This document shows positions 36,229 through 44,262 of a DNA stretch of 64,000 nucleotides, in pieces. How positions within the stretch are numbered: the stretch's first letter is position 1; each line of letters starts with the position of its first letter. Below the pieces are notes generated by a model that saw only the letters and a program-made list of their open reading frames with translations, was not told the origin of the DNA and searched no databases. The position numbers were made by a program, and so were the translations under genes. The stretch is from Variovorax sp. PCZ-1 (lineage in GTDB: Bacteria; Pseudomonadota; Gammaproteobacteria; Burkholderiales; Burkholderiaceae_C): NCBI RefSeq assembly GCF_018413605.1, contig NZ_JAHCDN010000001.1, forward strand, positions 1,054,001 to 1,118,000, in the 5' to 3' direction.

Positions 36229-37390
36229 AGCCACGATAGTAGCGCTGCGGAACAAAGGGCATGGCGCTAACTTTCATGGGGACGGGTTTGCCGCGCACCA
36301 TAGCATGCACCACGGTATCTGGCGCTGTGAATTCGAGGTTAACGTAACCCATGGCAATGGGCTGGTTGATCGTGGGGCCAAGGAGGCCGCTGGTGACTTT
36401 GCCGATTGGCTGGCCATCCACGCTGAATAGATCGGTACCATCGCGTACGGGGATACGCTCTTGGGCGATGAGGCCGATGCGTTTTTTAGATGGTTTTAGC
36501 TCAGTCGCCGGCGTATTCATTGCACCATATGCTATCAATTTTGTAGCGCCTGGAAAGCCGCCTGCTCGCTCGCCGCCCGCGCGTCGCGCTTTCTGGATCG
36601 ACCAGAGCAAGGTGGCTTCAATCGGATCAGTCGTCGTATCAATATCGTTGCCGTACAAGCAGAGGCCTGCTTCCAAGCGGAGCGAGTTGCGAGCGCCTAG
36701 GCCGATGGGCTTGACTTCCGGCTCAGCGAGCATGGCGCGAGCTAATTTTTCAGCTTGATTGCCGGGCACAGAAATTTCAAAACCATCTTCGCCGGTGTAG
36801 CCGCTGCGTGTGATGAAGAGTGACACGCCTTGCCATACAAAATCACCGCCGGTCATGAAAACGAGTTTTTCGACGCCGGGGATCATGCGCGAGAGCGCTG
36901 TGACGGCTTGTGGACCTTGCAGCGCGAGCAGGGCATCATTTTCTAGATAAGTGAGCTTGGCGGCTGGATGTGAAGAGCCAAGCTTCTTGCGCATCCAAGC
37001 CAGATCACCATGCTTGCAAGCGCCATTGACGATGATGAAGATGTGATCGCCACGATTCGTGAACATCAAATCATCGATGATGCCACCCGCATCGTTCGTG
37101 AGCAGGCCGTAGCGCTGCTTACCTTCGCCCAAGCCCAATACATCCATGGGAATCAGCGATTCAAGGGCGAGGGCGCGCGCCTCATGCGTGGGCGCATCCA
37201 AGCGCACTTGCCCCATGTGCGAGACGTCAAACAAACCCGCTGCCGTGCGCGTGTGTGCATGCTCAGCCATGAGGCCAGCCGGGTATTGCACAGGCATGGA
37301 GTAGCCTGCAAACGGCACCATGCGAGCGCCGAGCTCAATGTGAAGTGCGTTGAGGGGGACTTGAAGTAAATCTTGGTGAGCGTCAGACAT
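36227..37390 (-). CDS. gcvT: Aminomethyltransferase, T-protein, with in-frame repeat
   Basis: The T-protein moves the aminomethyl carbon from GcvH to tetrahydrofolate, releasing ammonia. The 387-residue protein has LNALHIELGARMVPFAGYSMPVQYP, DVSHMGQVRL, the folate-binding TRSGYTGEDGFEISVP, and C-terminal QERIPVRDGTDLF. After GGFPGA (about 282) comes TKLIAYGAMNTPATELKPS before KKRIGLIA; most of this stretch is encoded by an interspersed element in the opposite orientation to that in tilS. Relatives have a shorter variable segment there. It is first in the operon behind the glycine riboswitch. Confidence 0.95.
   Translation of the reverse strand: MSDAHQDLLQVPLNALHIELGARMVPFAGYSMPVQYPAGLMAEHAHTRTAAGLFDVSHMGQVRLDAPTHEARALALESLIPMDVLGLGEGKQRYGLLTNDAGGIIDDLMFTNRGDHIFIIVNGACKHGDLAWMRKKLGSSHPAAKLTYLENDALLALQGPQAVTALSRMIPGVEKLVFMTGGDFVWQGVSLFITRSGYTGEDGFEISVPGNQAEKLARAMLAEPEVKPIGLGARNSLRLEAGLCLYGNDIDTTTDPIEATLLWSIQKARRAGGERAGGFPGATKLIAYGAMNTPATELKPSKKRIGLIAQERIPVRDGTDLFSVDGQPIGKVTSGLLGPTINQPIAMGYVNLEFTAPDTVVHAMVRGKPVPMKVSAMPFVPQRYYRG
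36480..36547 (-). repeat. Interspersed element copy 11, inside gcvT
   Basis: Plus strand: TCAGTCGCCGGCGTATTCAT, TGCACCATATGCTATCAATT. The opposite strand is read in frame in gcvT as KLIAYGAMNTPATELK, ending between two conserved T-protein segments. Confidence 0.8.
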
Positions 37391-37444
37391 ACAGGGTTTC
37401 CAAATCAAAGGATCAAACATCAGCCAGATGACGGGTGTTTGAAA

Positions 37445-37660
37445 ATGAGAAACCCTGTTGTCCGCTTTACCTGAGAGATTCTTGGTTTGAGATCAAACCA
37501 GTTGCCCCTTCGGTGGGCCGAGCCTTGCGCTCAGCCTCTCTCCAACAGAATGTGAAAGCCATAAAGCTTTCGATTGCCTGTCCTTTTGCCTGAGCGTTTG
37601 CTGACTTAAATCAACTGCGCCTTCGGCGGTTCATTAAAGAACTCTCTCCAAGCAACCATC
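37445..37660 (-). ncRNA. Tandem glycine riboswitch upstream of gcvT
   Basis: On the minus strand two aptamer-like units are visible. Each has a purine-rich start (GGAGAGA near 37542 and 37650), a GCGC...GCCGAAGG-type loop (ACCGCCGAAGGCGCAG near 37625; CGGCCCACCGAAGGGGCAAC near 37512) and a closing CTCTCAGGTAAA-type segment (about 37470; CTCAGGCAAAAGG about 37590). This order and its place before gcvT are typical of the cooperative tandem glycine riboswitch. Confidence 0.92.
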
Positions 37661-37680
37661 ATTGTACGTGACTCAAAAGC

Positions 37681-38955
37681 TCACTTGTACACAAGATCGC
37701 GCAAGGTCAGGCTGATGCCCGGGATGTAGGTGATCAGCATCAAGCAGAACAAAATCACACAGACGAAGGGCAGCAGATGCGGAATGATCCGGTCCAAGGA
37801 TATTCTCGCTACCGTACATGCTGCAAACAGGTTCACACCGAAGGGTGGGGTGATCATGCCCAGAGCAAGGTTGACCACCATGATCAGGCCGAAATGCACG
37901 GGATCGATGCCGAAATGCATGGCTACAGGGGCAAGAATCGGCGCGAGCACGATGATGGCGGCGCTGGTTTCGATGAACATGCCGATGATGAAGAGGGCAG
38001 CGTTCACGCCCAGTAGGAAGATCGCGGGGCTTTGCAACACTTCTTTCAGATACTGGCCAATCGCATCAGGCACGCCGGCTCGTGTGATGAGGAAGGCAAA
38101 AAGACCAGCATTGGCAATGATGAACATGATCACGGCGCTGGAGATCACGGATTTCTTCAATATTTTGTAGAGATCAGCTATTTTGATTTCGCGGTAAATC
38201 AGCATGCCCACGATGAGCGCGTAAAACACAGCCACTGCTGAAGCTTCCGTGGGCGTGAAGATACCGCCATAGATGCCGCCTAGGATGATGACTGGCATGA
38301 GCAGCGCCCAGCCTGCTTGCCAAGTGGCTTTGCCGAAGCTCAAACGGCCATCACCATCGTTTTTGCCCCAGCCTTTGATACGGCAATAGACATAGACGAA
38401 GAGCATCAGCGCGAAGCCAATCAAGAGACCTGGGCCAAAGCCTGCGATGAAGAGCTCGCCGATGGAGACCTCCGCGCTCACGCCATACAAAATCATCGGA
38501 ATGCTCGGCGGAATGATCACGCCCAACTCGGCGCTGGTGGCTTGCAGCGCAGCGGCATAAGGCGTGGGGTAGCCATGCTTGATGAGTGCAGGGATCAGGA
38601 TCGCACCGATAGCAAAGGTCGTCGCCACGGATGAACCTGAAACAGCCGCAAAGATCATGCAGGTGAGCACACAAGTCATGGGCAAGCCGCCTTGCACGCC
38701 GCCCACGATGGATTTGGCGAACTCCACCAAGCGGCGCGAGATACCGCCCGTTTCCATGATGTTGCCCGCCAGAATAAAGAAGGGAATCGCAGCGAGTGGA
38801 AATTTATTGATCGAGGAAAACATTTCCTTGACCGAGATCAGCATATTCACATTGCTGACTTGAATGCCGACGATGGCCGAGAGGCCAATTGATACGGCCA
38901 CAGAAATGGTGAGTGCAAAGCACATCACCATGGTGAGAATCATCACGGTGCTCAT
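37681..38955 (-). CDS. dctM: TRAP transporter large permease subunit (DctM type)
   Basis: The large permease forms the ion-coupled channel of a tripartite ATP-independent periplasmic transporter. The 424-residue protein has about a dozen hydrophobic segments and DctM signatures FPLAAIPFFILAGNIME, AAVSGSSVATTFAIG, LGVIIPPSIPMILYG and GMITPPFGVNLF. The ATG at 38955 follows GGGGG; the frame runs 34 codons upstream through a C/G-rich hairpin. It is downstream of dctQ and dctP genes. Confidence 0.94.
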   Translation of the reverse strand: MSTVMILTMVMCFALTISVAVSIGLSAIVGIQVSNVNMLISVKEMFSSINKFPLAAIPFFILAGNIMETGGISRRLVEFAKSIVGGVQGGLPMTCVLTCMIFAAVSGSSVATTFAIGAILIPALIKHGYPTPYAAALQATSAELGVIIPPSIPMILYGVSAEVSIGELFIAGFGPGLLIGFALMLFVYVYCRIKGWGKNDGDGRLSFGKATWQAGWALLMPVIILGGIYGGIFTPTEASAVAVFYALIVGMLIYREIKIADLYKILKKSVISSAVIMFIIANAGLFAFLITRAGVPDAIGQYLKEVLQSPAIFLLGVNAALFIIGMFIETSAAIIVLAPILAPVAMHFGIDPVHFGLIMVVNLALGMITPPFGVNLFAACTVARISLDRIIPHLLPFVCVILFCLMLITYIPGISLTLRDLVYK

Positions 38956-39034
38956 ATGACCCCCACGCTCTGCGCTGGCGCGTCGTCGCTGCCCCCCAGG
39001 GGGGCTTGAGCCACTTGAAGCGGTTCTGCGTGTC
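38956..39034 (-). repeat. C/G-run hairpin between the small and large TRAP permease genes
   Basis: GCCCCCCAGGGGGGC (about 38990-39004) is a perfect palindrome within the 79-bp gap between dctQ and dctM, flanked by GCGCTGGCGCG. Similar CCCCCC/GGGGGG hairpins are, from memory, common between genes in Comamonadaceae. Confidence 0.45.
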
Positions 39035-39529
39035 TCATTGTGCGGTCTCCAACTCAAGGCGCTGTGGATCGAACAAATTGCCGATCACGCCAATCGCACT
39101 GAACACGCCCCCGACAGGGATGGCCAAATATGCCCAAAACATACTCACATCTTCCAAGCCAATCGTGCTTTGCACTTTGCCGCGATTCGCATAATCCCAG
39201 CCCCACCAAATCAGCACGGCAATCAGAATCAGGGCTGCAATCGTGACGACGTAATCGAGCACGCGCTTGATGCTGGGCGGACTCCAGCGATACAGCACAT
39301 CCACGCTCACCATCGCGCCTTGGCGAAACGCGGGCGCAATGCCTAAAAACACCATCCAGATCAAGCTGAATCGAATCAACACCTCTGTCCATTCCGCAGG
39401 GCGCTCCAAGACGAAGCGCGTAATGATCTGGAAGAGCCCCAAGCAGGAAGCGATACCGAGCATGGCACAGGCGATGGCCATGGCCAAGCCTGTGGTGAAG
39501 CTCTCAAATTTCAGGAAGGAGTTTTTCAT
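39035..39529 (-). CDS. dctQ: TRAP transporter small permease subunit (DctQ type)
   Basis: A 164-residue membrane protein with four hydrophobic segments, in the DctQ pattern: FQIITRFVLERPAEWTEVLIRFSLIWMVFLG includes the typical W-E motif in segment two, and GAMVSVDVLYRW follows. It pairs with DctM to form the membrane part of a TRAP transporter. It lies between the binding-protein gene (dctP) and dctM; an interspersed element is in the gap after dctP. Confidence 0.92.
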   Translation of the reverse strand: MKNSFLKFESFTTGLAMAIACAMLGIASCLGLFQIITRFVLERPAEWTEVLIRFSLIWMVFLGIAPAFRQGAMVSVDVLYRWSPPSIKRVLDYVVTIAALILIAVLIWWGWDYANRGKVQSTIGLEDVSMFWAYLAIPVGGVFSAIGVIGNLFDPQRLELETAQ

Positions 39530-39546
39530 CGTTTGGTATCTGTCTT

Positions 39547-39622
39547 TTCAATGAAAAATACGCCGAAAACGGTATGTCGCCGGCGTATTTATTGCGCGAA
39601 GTGCTACTGATTATGTAGCACT
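39547..39622 (-). repeat. Interspersed element copy 12, between dctP and dctQ
   Basis: Plus strand: ATGTCGCCGGCGTATTTATT, GCGCGAAGTGCTACTGATTA, TGTAGCAC. It is placed inside the transporter operon, so its hairpin would lie in the transcript between binding protein and permease. Confidence 0.85.
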
Positions 39623-39629
39623 TCTCCAA

Positions 39630-40613
39630 TTATTTCACAGCGCGGATGCGGTCAATATTGGCTTTGCCGAACTGTTTTTCAAACTCGGCATTCACGGGTG
39701 TGAGTGCAGCGATGAATTTGGATTTATCCACGTTCTCCACCACGGTCATACCTTTGCTGCGCAGCTCGGTCACGCCTTTGGCATCGTCTTCATCCACGCG
39801 AGCGCGGCCTACTTTGGCGCCTTCTTTAGCGGCTTCGAGGAAGGCCGTTTTGTCAGCAGCGGAGAGTTTGTCGAATGCGCCCTTGCTCATCAGAAAAATA
39901 GCGGGCGAATAAACGTGGCCAGTGAGCGAGAGGTGCTTTTGCACTTGGTCAAACTTGGCCGCCATGATGACGGAGAGTGGATTCTCTTGCCCATCGACCG
40001 TACCTTGCTGCAAAGCGGTGAACACTTCAGGGAAAGCCATGGGCGTGGTCACGATGCCGAAGCCTTTGTAGGCCGCGACGTGGACGGGGTTTTCCATCGT
40101 GCGCATTTTCAGACCCTTCAAATCATCGGGCGAAGTGACGGTACGTTTGCTGTTGGTCATGTGGCGCACGCCATTCTCGCCCCAAGCCAGAGCTTTGAAA
40201 CCTTTGGGCTCAAACTTGGCGAGCATTTCTTGGCCAATCGCGCCATCGAGCACGGCGCGTGCATGCGCTTTGTCACGGAACAAGAAGGGAATATCTAAGA
40301 TTCGCGCATCAGGCACGAAATTGGGCACAGGGCCTGTTGATGTGAAGGTGAGTTCTTGGGTGCCCAACTGCACAGATTCAATGCTTTCGCGCTCGCCACC
40401 CAAAGCGCCGGAGTAGAAGGTTTGGATTTTGTAGCGGCCTGCTGTGCGCTTTTCCACTTCGCGGGCGAAGGTGTCAATCGCCACGCCTTGGTGCGAGTTT
40501 TGCGCGACCGAGATGCTGATCTTCATCGTGGTTTGCGCTGCGGCGCTGCTCATGAAGCCTGCAGCGGCTGCGGCGGCAAGGAAGAGGGTAGAAAGGCGAC
40601 GTGTCAGTAGCAT
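39630..40613 (-). CDS. dctP: TRAP transporter solute-binding protein (DctP type)
   Basis: The 327-residue periplasmic protein has a signal peptide (LSTLFLAAAAAAGFMSSAAA), then ISVAQNSHQGVAIDTFAREVEKRT, GERESIESVQLGTQE, the conserved Arg in KGLKMRTMENPVH, and GTVDGQENPL. These are DctP hallmarks; the Arg binds the ligand carboxylate, so the substrate is an organic acid, perhaps a sugar acid given the neighbouring D-erythronate dehydrogenase-like gene. The start has GGAG six bases upstream. Confidence 0.94.
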   Translation of the reverse strand: MLLTRRLSTLFLAAAAAAGFMSSAAAQTTMKISISVAQNSHQGVAIDTFAREVEKRTAGRYKIQTFYSGALGGERESIESVQLGTQELTFTSTGPVPNFVPDARILDIPFLFRDKAHARAVLDGAIGQEMLAKFEPKGFKALAWGENGVRHMTNSKRTVTSPDDLKGLKMRTMENPVHVAAYKGFGIVTTPMAFPEVFTALQQGTVDGQENPLSVIMAAKFDQVQKHLSLTGHVYSPAIFLMSKGAFDKLSAADKTAFLEAAKEGAKVGRARVDEDDAKGVTELRSKGMTVVENVDKSKFIAALTPVNAEFEKQFGKANIDRIRAVK

Positions 40614-40697
40614 GGAAGTCTCCAAAATAAGCGATATTGCAGTCTAGCCCGATACGGCTGGCTTGGGGCTAGGGGATGCCCTCAGAGCGGGGCGAAA

Positions 40698-41711
40698 TTA
40701 AACCTTAAAGTCAGGATGGTTTTCGGCAATGTGCGAGCGCACGATCTCTTCGAAGCTGGCGTTGGGTTTCATGCCCAGCGCTTGCGCGCGTGGAGAGCCC
40801 ATGCGCGTGGGCCAGCCGCTGACGATGCGCTCAACGGCGGGGTCAATCTTCCAATCGAGCAGAGCGTGCACTGGATCACCTGCGACGCGGCGCAGCGTAT
40901 CAGCCATCTCGCCCACTGTCGTAGGCACAGCGGGTAAATTCAGCGCCGTGAGCGGTCCCCAAGCTTCGTCGTTGGCTTCCATGCAAGCAATGATGTGCTC
41001 CACAGTTTTTGCAGGCGATGAGAGCGAATGCACCACATCCAGTTTCACTGGAATCGTGCAGCGAATGCCGTTCAAGGGCTCGCGGATCATGCCGCTGAAA
41101 AAGCCAGATGCCGCGCCATTGGGCTGACCTGCTCGCACGGAGACGGTAGCGAGGCGCGCGGTGCGAGCGCGGATGAAGCCTTTTCGTGCGTAATCGGCCA
41201 TGAGCTGCTCGCCAATGAGCTTTTGGATGCCGTAGCTGGTTTGCGGTGTGGGTAGTGTCGTGTCCACAATCTCATGCGGGAAGGCGTGATGCGCAGTCGT
41301 GCCAAATACAGCGATGGAGCTGGCGAAAAAGACCGTAGGTTGCGTTTTTAAAGCGCGACAGCTTTCCAGCAGAGCATGGGTGGTGGCGTAGTTGCTGCGC
41401 ATGCCAAGATCGAAATTGGCTTCGCATTCGCCGCTCACGGCAGCGGCCATGTGGAAGATGGCGGCTGCGTCGGCGTGGCGAGCCAGTAAGTTCTCCGAGC
41501 CGCTTTGCAGTTGGTCAAACAGATCGCCCACTTCGCACGAGATGCGTGGATCATTTGTGAGATCTGTGCGCGCGGCCACACGATCAGCCAGGACGATATG
41601 GGTGATCCGTTCTGCAGCTTGGCCACGCAAATTCAAAGTACCGCGCTGAAGGAGTTCTTTAGCGAGGCGCGCGCCCACAAAGCCAGCGCCGCCAGTGATG
41701 ATGATTTTCAT
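40698..41711 (-). CDS. denD: NAD-dependent epimerase/dehydratase, D-erythronate dehydrogenase-like
   Basis: A 337-residue extended short-chain dehydrogenase: NAD-binding GGAGFVGARL at residues 7-16, catalytic YGIQK (YxxxK) near 165, and FHMAAAVSGECEANFDLG early. The overall pattern, including RLATVSVRAGQPNGAASGF and a C-terminal SGWPTRMGSPRA, fits D-erythronate dehydrogenase (DenD), which oxidises D-erythronate to 2-oxo-tetronate; such genes often sit beside TRAP transporters, as here. It overlaps the TAXI protein gene by four bases. Confidence 0.82.
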   Translation of the reverse strand: MKIIITGGAGFVGARLAKELLQRGTLNLRGQAAERITHIVLADRVAARTDLTNDPRISCEVGDLFDQLQSGSENLLARHADAAAIFHMAAAVSGECEANFDLGMRSNYATTHALLESCRALKTQPTVFFASSIAVFGTTAHHAFPHEIVDTTLPTPQTSYGIQKLIGEQLMADYARKGFIRARTARLATVSVRAGQPNGAASGFFSGMIREPLNGIRCTIPVKLDVVHSLSSPAKTVEHIIACMEANDEAWGPLTALNLPAVPTTVGEMADTLRRVAGDPVHALLDWKIDPAVERIVSGWPTRMGSPRAQALGMKPNASFEEIVRSHIAENHPDFKV

Positions 41712-43063
41712 GATGCTTTCGGTGAGTTGAGTGAATCTTGCTCGTTTTGCAACTGGCCGCGCACGTAATCCACGTGTTGGCGCAGGGTGTACACGCGGTC
41801 TGCAAATTCCAAGGTGAATTTTGTGCGGCTGATCTCGCTTTCAATGGTGTTCAGATCGGCGCGAGCGCTGTTGATTTCTTGTTGGCTGAGCTGCCGTGAA
41901 CGGATGTCTGTCTCTATCTTGAGCAATTGCCCATAGCGGCGATACAAGCGATTTTTCTCTTTGAATTGCAGCAGCTCGGGAATCAGTTTGATCACGGGGA
42001 TACCAATGGCAGCCAGCGGAATCAAGATGAGCAGCAGGCGCTGCAGGGCATTGGCTAGCCAAAAGGGCAGATAGCGCTGCAGGAAAGGGCGGCCATCTTT
42101 GAAATAGCGCGTGGCTTCTTCCGAGAGCGGGAAGTCTGTACCACGTGGGTGGGGAAATTCGCTAGGGCGACTCAGCAGCGTCGCGCCTTTGTGCGTATCG
42201 CGTGCGGCTTCCAGCAGCAAATAAGCAATCGCAGGATGCGTGTCTTGCCGTACGACGAGATTGGCTGTGGTGGTCAGCAGCGTGACATCTTGAGGGGGAG
42301 TTTGGCTCACGGGGTCAACCGAACCTGCTTTGAGCACCACGGTGGAGAGATAAGGCAAGCGGCGAGTGATGCCTTCGGCTTGGGCGAGGTTGATCAGAGT
42401 GGCGGAATTGCCGGGGTCAATCAGCTTTTGCACTGCTGGTGCTTGAGGCGATGCAATCAAAATAATGGCATCGAGTTTTTTATCGAGCAGTGCCTGCGTG
42501 GCTGCCATGCCAGAGTTGGGCTCCAGTGTCGCGTTCTCAGCGCTCACGCCATAAGCCTTGAGCAGATCCAGAGCGACCTTGCGCGTGCCACTGCCTTCTG
42601 CGCCGACAGCAATACGCATGCCTTTCAACCCAAGCAAACTGCCCCCCAGTTTTTTGGCAGCTTCAGGATTCTGCGCAAACACCCAAAGTGGCTCATAGCC
42701 GATCACGGCGAGCGATCGCAGAGGCGTGTTGTCGTCATCTGCGTTGGGATCAATACTCAATTGCCCTAGGCCGCCCTGCACAAAACCTGCGTTGATTTTT
42801 GTGTCTTCTAAGCGCTCAAGGTTTTGCACCGAGCCCGCCGAGGTTTTGAGTTCTAGCTTGATACCATTCGCTTTGAGATAGGCTTGGTATTTTTCACCAA
42901 AGTGATGGTATGCGCCGTCTGCGGCACCTGTGGTCATTGTCACGATGCGAGGCGGCGCTGGGCTGATATAGCGCATCAATGCCCAAATGATGAAGCCCAA
43001 GATCGCCATGAATGCGGCGGCAGCAAAGAATTGTTGCTTGTGCGAAAGCTGGGGAATAACCAT
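41708..43063 (-). CDS. Membrane-anchored TAXI family binding protein
   Basis: TAXI proteins are TRAP-associated immunogenic binding proteins. The 451-residue product has an N-terminal membrane segment (FFAAAAFMAILGFIIWALM), a TAXI domain with TGAADGAYHHFGEKYQAYL, NAGFVQGGLGQL and LLDKKLDAIILIA, then a second membrane segment near 335-355 and a C-terminal coiled coil (QLSQQEINSARADLNTIESEI, about 395-440). The added membrane and coiled-coil part is unusual for a transport protein and suggests a signalling or sensing role. No TAXI permease lies beside it. Confidence 0.85.
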   Translation of the reverse strand: MVIPQLSHKQQFFAAAAFMAILGFIIWALMRYISPAPPRIVTMTTGAADGAYHHFGEKYQAYLKANGIKLELKTSAGSVQNLERLEDTKINAGFVQGGLGQLSIDPNADDDNTPLRSLAVIGYEPLWVFAQNPEAAKKLGGSLLGLKGMRIAVGAEGSGTRKVALDLLKAYGVSAENATLEPNSGMAATQALLDKKLDAIILIASPQAPAVQKLIDPGNSATLINLAQAEGITRRLPYLSTVVLKAGSVDPVSQTPPQDVTLLTTTANLVVRQDTHPAIAYLLLEAARDTHKGATLLSRPSEFPHPRGTDFPLSEEATRYFKDGRPFLQRYLPFWLANALQRLLLILIPLAAIGIPVIKLIPELLQFKEKNRLYRRYGQLLKIETDIRSRQLSQQEINSARADLNTIESEISRTKFTLEFADRVYTLRQHVDYVRGQLQNEQDSLNSPKAS

Positions 43064-43132
43064 GCCAGCAGTCTAACGAATTTTTACTGGCGCTCTTTTG
43101 CAGATCACGGCAGTGGTTTGGAGTGCCATTTA

Positions 43133-43200
43133 ATTGCTATCAATGAAATAGCATGTTGCGCAGTCTCTGTGCCAGCAAACTGCCCAAAACCTTCAAAATC
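43133..43200 (+). repeat. Interspersed element copy 13
   Basis: Reads TTGCTATCAATGAAATAGCA, TGTTGCGCAGTCTCTGTGCC, AGCAAACTGCCCAAAACC. It fills most of the gap between the TAXI gene and the TauE-type gene; the stop codon of the latter lies at its end. Confidence 0.8.
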
Positions 43201-44015
43201 TAAGCGAAAAAACCTTTGTAAAGCATGTACCCCGCGAGCGCATACAAAATGCAGGCAAACACACGTTTCAAGCGCTTCACATCCATTGCATGCGCTGCTT
43301 TGGCGCCCACAGGTGCCATGAGCACACTGGTGATGGCAATCAAGCCAAGTGCTGGCAGCCAGATATAGCCCAGCGAGCCTTGTGGCAAGTTATTCACGCC
43401 CTGGCCGCTGATGGCGTAGCCCACAGCGTTCACCACAGCAATCGGAAAGCCCAAAGCGGCCGAGGTAGCCACTGCGTTGTGAATTGACACATTGCACCAG
43501 GTCATGAAAGGCACACTGATGAAGCCGCCGCCTGCACCCACCAGGCCGGAGAGGAAGCCAATCACACCGCCACCTGCCAGCTGCCCAGCCGTGCCAGGCA
43601 TTTGCCGCGTCGGAGCAGGTTTTATGTCTAGGAACATTTGTGTGGCAGAAAACGTGACGAAGGCACCGAAGAAAATTGCAAGCCATGAACCTTTGAGCAA
43701 AGCAAACACACCCAAGCTCGCCACCAAGCCGCCTATAACGATGCCGGGCGCTAGGCCTTTGACGATATCCCAGCGCACCGCGCCGCGCTTGTGATGCGCG
43801 CGCACGCTGGAGATGCTGGTGAAAATGATCGTGGCCATCGATGTGGCAATCGCCATCTTCACCGCCAGATCAGGCGATGCGCCGCGCGTGCTCATGATGT
43901 AGGTGAGGAAGGGCACGAGGATCATGCCGCCGCCGATGCCGAGCAAACCAGCCAGAAAACCAGTGCCCACGCCGAGGATGAGCAATTGGGCGATGAGCGA
44001 AAAATCGAGCGTCAT
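43200..44015 (-). CDS. TauE/SafE family sulfite/anion exporter-like permease
   Basis: The 271-residue protein has about eight hydrophobic segments and the two family motifs GTGFLAGLLGIGGGMILVPF (about 16-35) and GVIGFLSGLVGAGGGFISVPF (about 150-170). TauE/SafE proteins move sulfite, sulfoacetate or related anions. Close location to YeeE and tcdA hints at sulfur handling, but substrate is not shown. Confidence 0.9.
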   Translation of the reverse strand: MTLDFSLIAQLLILGVGTGFLAGLLGIGGGMILVPFLTYIMSTRGASPDLAVKMAIATSMATIIFTSISSVRAHHKRGAVRWDIVKGLAPGIVIGGLVASLGVFALLKGSWLAIFFGAFVTFSATQMFLDIKPAPTRQMPGTAGQLAGGGVIGFLSGLVGAGGGFISVPFMTWCNVSIHNAVATSAALGFPIAVVNAVGYAISGQGVNNLPQGSLGYIWLPALGLIAITSVLMAPVGAKAAHAMDVKRLKRVFACILYALAGYMLYKGFFA

Positions 44016-44139
44016 GTTGTTGTCGTTCTATTTGGAGAGAGGAAGGTGCTTGCAGCTTGTGTGTCAGGCCGGCATCCTGAACCGGGGTTCAGGTGGGCGA
44101 GATCAGCAACACTCATTGGGTTCATCTGACGCGAGACGA

Positions 44140-44262
44140 TCACGCTTGAGAGGCAATTTTCAAGCCCGAGCTCAAAGAGCATTGGTACAAGAATATAAAG
44201 CCCAACACGGCTGCAAGCAGGATCAATTTTACTGCGCTAGTTGGATTTGCGTGCGAGTTCAT
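44140..44262 (-). CDS. Possible 40-residue membrane protein overlapping tcdA
   Basis: On the minus strand an ATG within the last codons of tcdA (other frame) opens a 40-codon frame: MNSHANPTSAVKLILLA..., with one clear membrane segment (KLILLAAVLGFIFLYQ) and a short polar end (SSGLKIASQA). No clear ribosome site, but translational coupling to tcdA is possible. It is below usual gene-finder size and could be chance. Confidence 0.35.
   Translation of the reverse strand: MNSHANPTSAVKLILLAAVLGFIFLYQCSLSSGLKIASQA

Noticed and set aside
44016-44139. Possible regulatory RNA between the TauE-type gene and the 40-residue frame
   Set aside because: No clear stem-terminator structure; only a weak AGGCCGG/CCGGGG-like pairing near 44070.
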